From Thiodiazotropha sp037384425 (lineage in GTDB: Bacteria > Pseudomonadota > Gammaproteobacteria > Chromatiales > Chromatiaceae): DNA of 64,000 bases. The first letter of the stretch is position 1, and each line of letters starts with the position of its first letter. Below are positions 60,139 through 64,000 of the stretch, piece by piece. The DNA lies in assembly GCA_037384425.1 (NCBI GenBank), contig JARROA010000012.1:1-64000 (forward strand), in the 5' to 3' direction. The notes beneath the pieces are model-generated. The model ran no database searches and had not been told where the DNA came from. It saw only the letters and a list, made by a program, of their open reading frames with translations. The translations under genes were made by a program, and so were the position numbers.

Positions 60139-60894
60139 TTGAGCCAAAAGTTGTTAAAGCTTGTCTCCCGGCTGGGCTGTTGCTGGCTGTGGCTGGTACC
60201 CCTGGTCGGGCAGGCGGATGAACCGCCGCTTCGTGTCGAGGTGACCGCGCCTTACATCGAAATGCACACCGGTCCCGGTGATGCCTATCCCATTGACCAG
60301 GTGGTCGAGCGGGGCGAATGGGTCGAGATCATCAAACGGCGCACCGACTGGTTTCAGGTGCACGCCCATCGGGACCGTACCGGCTGGGTGCATGTGGAAC
60401 AGATGCGCATGACCCGCATCGCCGAGGGTGTGCCGCTGGACGTCAAGCAGTACACCCTGGAAGATTTCAAACAGCGCGATTGGGAATTCGGTTTTCTCGG
60501 TGGCGACATGGACGGCGCGGCGGTGCTGAGTGTCTACGGCGGATACTCCTTCAACAAGAATCTCTCGGCGGAACTGAGCCTGTCCCAGTCACTGGGTACC
60601 TACTCCAGCGAGTACCTGGTCGATGTGAACCTGGTCTCCCACCCCTTTCCGGAGTGGCGTTACAGCCCGTTCTTCACCGTCGGCGGCGGCATGATCAATA
60701 CCAAGCCGGATACCACGCTGGTGCAGACCGAAGACCGTACAGACAGCACCGCCCATGTGGGGGTGGGTCTGCATACCTATATCACCAGACGCTTCTTTCT
60801 GCGTGCCGAATTCAGGCACTACACGGTGTTTACCAGCCGTGAAGACAATGAGGACTTTGATCAGTGGAAAATCGGATTCGGATTCTTTTTCTAG
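60139..60894 (+). CDS. Outer-membrane barrel with N-terminal SH3 domain
   Basis: The 251-residue protein starts at a TTG three bases after the preceding stop. It has a signal peptide (LGCCWLWLVPLVGQA), a bacterial SH3 domain (about 28-90, PYIEMHTGPGDAYPIDQVVERGEWVEII in outline) and an eight-strand-type beta-barrel ending in Phe (DQWKIGFGFFF). The SH3 domain probably contacts peptidoglycan or a periplasmic partner. Myxococcus Glt complexes also contain several outer-membrane barrels; homology is not shown here. It overlaps the next gene by 31 bases. Confidence 0.82.
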   Translation: MSQKLLKLVSRLGCCWLWLVPLVGQADEPPLRVEVTAPYIEMHTGPGDAYPIDQVVERGEWVEIIKRRTDWFQVHAHRDRTGWVHVEQMRMTRIAEGVPLDVKQYTLEDFKQRDWEFGFLGGDMDGAAVLSVYGGYSFNKNLSAELSLSQSLGTYSSEYLVDVNLVSHPFPEWRYSPFFTVGGGMINTKPDTTLVQTEDRTDSTAHVGVGLHTYITRRFFLRAEFRHYTVFTSREDNEDFDQWKIGFGFFF

Positions 60895-61514
60895 TCATCG
60901 CTCTCGTCCTGTCCGCTCCGCTGATGGCGGAGGACCTGATCGGCGACGGTCTGCGTTCGGAACCGGTGGTACAGCCGGAAATCGCCCGTCGTGAGATCGT
61001 CGAGCCGGATATCGACGAGGAGGATTTCGAAGTTGGCGGCTACGTGGGCTTTCTGAGCATCGAGGATTTCGGCACCAGCCCTGTCTACGGGGTGAGGCTG
61101 GCCTATCATGTCACCGACGATATCTTTCTCGAGGCGGCGGCAGGCACCAGTACGGCGGACAAGACCAGCTACGAGCTACTCAGTGGCAATGTTCAGCTGC
61201 TGACCGACGACGAGCGCGACTTCACCTATTACAATCTTTCCGCCGGTTACAATCTGTTACCCGGAGAGGCGTTCTTTTTCAATCGTTACGCCCTCAACAG
61301 TCAGTTCTACCTGATTGCGGGCGTCGGCAGCACCCGTTTCGCCGGTAACGATGAATTCACCGTGAATGTGGGCGCAGGCTACCGTCTGTTGATCACCGAC
61401 TGGATGGCCGTGCATCTGGATGCCCGTGACCACATGTTTGAGTCCGACCTGTTGGGCGAAGCCAAGACTACACACAATATCGAGGTTCATGGCGGTCTGA
61501 CCGTCTTTTTCTGA
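60864..61514 (+). CDS. Outer-membrane beta-barrel protein
   Basis: The 216-residue protein starts with GTG at 60864, inside the previous gene. It has a signal peptide (ILFLVIALVLSAPLMA), a short acidic linker, and a barrel ending in aromatic residues (IEVHGGLTVFF). The pattern of the barrel (GYVGFLSIEDFGTSPVYGVRLAYHVTDDIFLEAAAGTST in outline) matches small outer-membrane beta-barrel domain proteins known from Myxococcales and some Gammaproteobacteria. It is coupled with the SH3-barrel protein and may form a paired outer-membrane unit with it. Confidence 0.82.
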   Translation: MENRIRILFLVIALVLSAPLMAEDLIGDGLRSEPVVQPEIARREIVEPDIDEEDFEVGGYVGFLSIEDFGTSPVYGVRLAYHVTDDIFLEAAAGTSTADKTSYELLSGNVQLLTDDERDFTYYNLSAGYNLLPGEAFFFNRYALNSQFYLIAGVGSTRFAGNDEFTVNVGAGYRLLITDWMAVHLDARDHMFESDLLGEAKTTHNIEVHGGLTVFF

Positions 61515-61525
61515 GGGAGTATGTA

Positions 61526-62041
61526 ATGTTGAAACAGAAACACTCTGCTGTCTGGATAAAATGCATCGTGTTCGCCATGCTGTTTGGCGTCGTTATGAGT
61601 CCGCTTCTCGCGGCCGCCCCTTCCGGACCCGCACCCGATTTCACCCTGAAGAGTCGCACCGGCGAGAACATCAAGCTGAGCGAGCTGCGAGGCCAAGTGG
61701 TGATGATCAATTTCTGGGCCTCCTGGTGTGGTCCCTGCCGGCAGGAGATGCCGCTGCTCGACCAGCTCTATCAACGCTATCAGCCCATGGGTTTCACCCT
61801 GCTCGGCGTCAATGTGGAGGAGGACAGCAAGGCGGCCGAGAAGGTATTGGGAGAGATCCCGGTCAGTTTCCCGGTGCTCTTCGACAACAGGAATCAGGTC
61901 AGCGAGACCTATCAGGTCAGCGCCATGCCGAGCACCGTCCTGATCGACCGTGACGGCAACGTGCGCTATCTGCACAAGGGTTATCTGCCGGGGTACGAAG
62001 AGGATTACCAGCAGCAGATCCGGGAACTCGTGCGGGAATAA
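61526..62041 (+). CDS. TlpA/ResA-type thioredoxin
   Basis: The 171-residue protein has an N-terminal membrane-type signal (FAMLFGVVMSPLLAAA) and a TlpA-like thioredoxin domain with the redox motif WCGPC in FWASWCGPCRQEMPLL, and cis-proline in SAMPSTVLIDRDG. Such proteins reduce apocytochrome cysteines or other periplasmic disulfides. In an operon with a diheme protein and a Cys-containing DUF4266 lipoprotein, reduction of heme-binding CxxCH or of the DUF4266 CGC motif is a reasonable role. It starts 11 bases after the barrel gene and is followed by DUF4266 after three bases. Confidence 0.92.
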   Translation: MLKQKHSAVWIKCIVFAMLFGVVMSPLLAAAPSGPAPDFTLKSRTGENIKLSELRGQVVMINFWASWCGPCRQEMPLLDQLYQRYQPMGFTLLGVNVEEDSKAAEKVLGEIPVSFPVLFDNRNQVSETYQVSAMPSTVLIDRDGNVRYLHKGYLPGYEEDYQQQIRELVRE

Positions 62042-62044
62042 GAG

Positions 62045-62275
62045 ATGACGCGTCGCCTCATTCATGCAGGGATGGTCAGCGTCATGCTGTGGACGCTGAC
62101 GGCCTGCAGCGTGGAACCCTGGGTCAAGCCCTATGAGCGTGCCAACCTGGCTGATCCGATCATGAGTTTTTCACCCAACCCGGTGGCGAAGCGCTATATG
62201 GATCACATCTATGAGGTACGCGAGGGAGCACGTGGCGCCACCGGTGCCGGCGGAGGTGGCTGTGGCTGCAACTAA
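62045..62275 (+). CDS. DUF4266 lipoprotein with GAT motif and CGCN end
   Basis: The 76-residue protein has a lipobox (LTAC, Cys near 21), a helical segment (MSFSPNPVAKRYMDHIYEVRE) and a Gly-rich tail ending GAGGGGCGCN. The tail contains EGARGAT (E60-T66), which resembles the ApbE flavinylation consensus DGxSGAT at G, G, A and T, so T66 may carry FMN. The CGC at the end could form a disulfide or bind a metal. DUF4266 is commonly linked to DUF3570, TlpA and ApbE genes, which is the set found here. It overlaps the DUF3570 gene by 14 bases. Confidence 0.85.
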   Translation: MTRRLIHAGMVSVMLWTLTACSVEPWVKPYERANLADPIMSFSPNPVAKRYMDHIYEVREGARGATGAGGGGCGCN

Positions 62276-63398
62276 GTCTTTCATCGGACTGCTGCTGCTC
62301 GCTGTCAGCGTCAATCTGTCGGCTGCCGTGTTGCCGGAAGATCGCTCGGATGTCATGTTTCACCGTTATGACGGTGGCGGTGTTACCGTCGACGGTCCTT
62401 CGATCCTGGTGCGCAAATCGATCGGTCAGAGCGTCTCGGTGAGTGCCAACTACTACGTCGATTCCATCTCTTGTGCCTCGGTCGATGTGATTACCAGTGC
62501 TTCCGCCTACACCGAGGAACGGACCGAGACCAGCCTGTCGGCCGACTATCTCTACGACAAGACCCTAATGACGCTCTCCTTCACCAAGAGTGACGAGAGC
62601 GACTATCTGTCGGAGACCAGCAGCTTCGATATCAGTCACGACATGTTCGGCGATCTGACCACCGTCAGTCTCGGTTACTCGGTGGGCAATGACGACATCA
62701 AGAACAACACCGACGACAGCTTCAGCGCCAGGGCCAAAAAGCAGTATTTTCGTGTCGGGGTGACCCAGGTGCTGACCAAGAACAGCATTCTGGGAGTCAA
62801 TCTGGAGACCATCACCGACGAAGGTTTTCTGCGCAGCCCATACCGATCCTATCGCTACTGGAACAGCGCAACCGGAACCGGCGGTTCGGCGCCGGAGATC
62901 TATCCCACTACCCGTACCAGTAACGCGCTGGCCTTCAGTCTGAAATACTTCCTGCCTTACCGGGCCGCGTTGAGTGGCGAGTATCGCTATTACGACGACA
63001 CCTGGGGCGTCAAGGCCAGCAATGTGGAGATCGGCTATACCCACCCACTGGAGCGGGACTGGACGTTCAATATCCATTACCGCTACTACAATCAGGATGC
63101 GGCGGACTTCTACAGTGACCTCTTCACGCGTGCCGACGAACAGAACTACATGGCACGGGACAAGGAGCTGAGCACCTTCATGGACCACACCATCGGTGTC
63201 GGCGTCAGCTACGAGTTCAAGCCAGAGAAGTGGCAGTTTGTCGACCGGGGAAGCTTCAACCTCGAACTGGACTACATCAAGTTCGATTATGACGACTTTC
63301 GCGATCTGACCGTGGAGGGGACCTTTACCCCGGGCGATGAGCCCCTCTACAGCTTCTCGGCCAACGTCATCAAGGCCTATCTTTCGATCTGGTACTGA
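62262..63398 (+). CDS. DUF3570 outer-membrane protein
   Basis: The 378-residue protein starts at GTG 62262, five bases behind a GGAGG inside the DUF4266 gene. The longer frame from 62211 is not used because the signal peptide (FIGLLLLAVSVNLSAA) lies at the GTG start. The mature part is a beta-barrel with the DUF3570 pattern (YDGGGVTVDGPSILVRKSIGQSVSVSANYYVDSIS in outline, SPYRSYRYWN) and an aromatic C-terminus (VIKAYLSIWY). It probably forms an outer-membrane pore or platform for the DUF4266 protein. It is the last gene of the operon. The function of the family is unknown. Confidence 0.88.
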   Translation: MAATKSFIGLLLLAVSVNLSAAVLPEDRSDVMFHRYDGGGVTVDGPSILVRKSIGQSVSVSANYYVDSISCASVDVITSASAYTEERTETSLSADYLYDKTLMTLSFTKSDESDYLSETSSFDISHDMFGDLTTVSLGYSVGNDDIKNNTDDSFSARAKKQYFRVGVTQVLTKNSILGVNLETITDEGFLRSPYRSYRYWNSATGTGGSAPEIYPTTRTSNALAFSLKYFLPYRAALSGEYRYYDDTWGVKASNVEIGYTHPLERDWTFNIHYRYYNQDAADFYSDLFTRADEQNYMARDKELSTFMDHTIGVGVSYEFKPEKWQFVDRGSFNLELDYIKFDYDDFRDLTVEGTFTPGDEPLYSFSANVIKAYLSIWY

Positions 63399-63575
63399 CG
63401 CCTTCCGCAACACGGGACCCGGTCATCGTCTCCTTTGTCTGACGAAGGAGGTCGGTCCGCTCCTGGTCTTACCGCTTCCGGGCCACAGTGGTTGCGCGGG
63501 CCGTAGGGGCGCGTGATTGCCTTCAAATCCTGTATCTTGGCGGCTTCTGTGTCATAATCGGCCGCTGATTTTCTT

Positions 63576-63603
63576 CGCGGGGCGACGACGCCCGCGCCCT
63601 TTT
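63576..63603 (+). terminator. GC-rich hairpin between the DUF3570 gene and yajC
   Basis: CGCGGGGCG (63576-63584) and CGCCCGCG (63589-63596) pair with one bulged G around a 4-base loop, followed by CCCTTTT. This is a fair but not strong intrinsic terminator for the DUF3570 operon, or a structured leader for yajC. The 237-bp gap holds no gene. CATAAT at 63553 could be a -10 box, but I cannot pair it with a -35. Confidence 0.35.
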
Positions 63604-63635
63604 GACCACTTTTTACCCAATCAGAGGTTGCTGAT

Positions 63636-63968
63636 ATGAGTTTCTTTATTTCTGACGCATTGGCAGAGGCGCCTGCGGCAGCGGGACAGGCCGACGCCAT
63701 CACCGGTCTGCTGCCCCTGGTGATCTTCGGTGTGGTGCTCTATTTCCTGATGATTCGCCCTCAGGTCAAGCGTCAAAAGGAGCACAAGAAGATGGTCGAT
63801 GCCCTGGCCAAGGGTGACGAGGTCGTGACCTCGGGCGGCATGGCCGGCAAGATCACCGACATGGGCGAGAACTTCATTCTCATCGAGATCGCCGAAGGGA
63901 CAACGGTGAAGATTCGCCGCCAGGCCGTCGATTCGGTACTGCCGAAAGGCTCTCTGAAGGAACTTTGA
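63636..63968 (+). CDS. yajC: Preprotein translocase subunit YajC
   Basis: YajC is a small inner-membrane partner of SecDF in the Sec holotranslocon. The 110-residue product begins MSFFISDALAEAPAAAGQADA, has one helix (about 22-43, GLLPLVIFGVVLYFLMIRPQ) and the conserved cytoplasmic part RPQVKRQKEHKKMVDALAKGDEVVTSGGMAGKI in outline. AGAGG precedes the ATG. secD is expected directly beyond the window end. In most Gammaproteobacteria yajC follows tgt; here 23.7 kb separate them. Confidence 0.96.
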   Translation: MSFFISDALAEAPAAAGQADAITGLLPLVIFGVVLYFLMIRPQVKRQKEHKKMVDALAKGDEVVTSGGMAGKITDMGENFILIEIAEGTTVKIRRQAVDSVLPKGSLKEL

Positions 63969-64000
63969 GCCGGTCCGACCTCTAAACCCCTGCGCTGTGA

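Overview
The window is about 64 kb of GC-rich chromosomal DNA from a Gammaproteobacterium. The gene orders epmB/efp/epmA and queA-tgt...yajC, together with a YcbB/YcbK-type peptidoglycan pair and DeaD, support that class. A free-living or host-associated aquatic, possibly sulfur-oxidizing, relative is only a guess. I see no phage, plasmid, CRISPR array or rRNA. One tRNA (Leu, anticodon CAA) is present.

Layout. 1-3.1 kb: 5' part of a bacteriohemerythrin gene, then the EF-P modification locus (epmB, efp, epmA). The efp gene has lost about 160 nt, including the modified lysine, although both modifying enzymes look intact. 3.3-5.7 kb: an L,D-transpeptidase and the matching MepK-like endopeptidase. 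5.7-10.8 kb: a two-gene sensory module (binding lipoprotein plus a PhnD-like hybrid histidine kinase) bracketed by diverged direct repeats. 10.8-12.1 kb: arsR-arsM. 12.1-12.5 kb: a large repeat element, with a relative at 28.2 kb. 12.5-16 kb: an operon of class V aminotransferase, rhodanese, SCO-like protein and Psd. 16.4-18.8 kb: a lipoprotein of Ig-like repeats. 18.9-23.8 kb: an RNA-handling and cold-shock neighbourhood (RRM-like protein, DEAD-box helicase, RRM protein, Csp), interrupted by a methyltransferase/AhpD-like pair under a TetR-type operator and by a MITE-like element. 24-28 kb: exported thioredoxin and beta-propeller, a VanX-type dipeptidase and a POT transporter. 28.5-33.9 kb: an operon of small membrane protein, Sel1-like protein, PpkA-like vWA protein, ABC ATPase, ABC permease and TruC. 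34-37.4 kb: tRNA-Leu, a GGDEF/EAL protein and an alpha/beta hydrolase.

37.6-64 kb: queA and tgt are separated from yajC, their usual neighbour, by about 23.7 kb. This block holds the most unusual system in the window. A ten-gene minus-strand operon encodes periplasmic coiled-coil and TPR proteins, two TPR lipoproteins, an ExbB/TolQ-like and two ExbD/TolR-like proteins, an AgmX/PglI-type energy transducer and, as its last gene, the flavin transferase ApbE. Next to it lie a DUF1501 Tat protein, two heme-binding c-type proteins (one with a LamG fold), and a plus-strand operon. That operon encodes a diheme HzsA-like propeller lipoprotein, two outer-membrane beta-barrels (one with an SH3 domain), a TlpA thioredoxin, a DUF4266 lipoprotein and a DUF3570 barrel. 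The DUF4266 protein carries an ApbE-type GAT motif. I infer a proton-driven trans-envelope machine related to the Agl-Glt complex of Myxococcus, joined here to an extracytoplasmic heme/flavin redox module. Its function is unknown.
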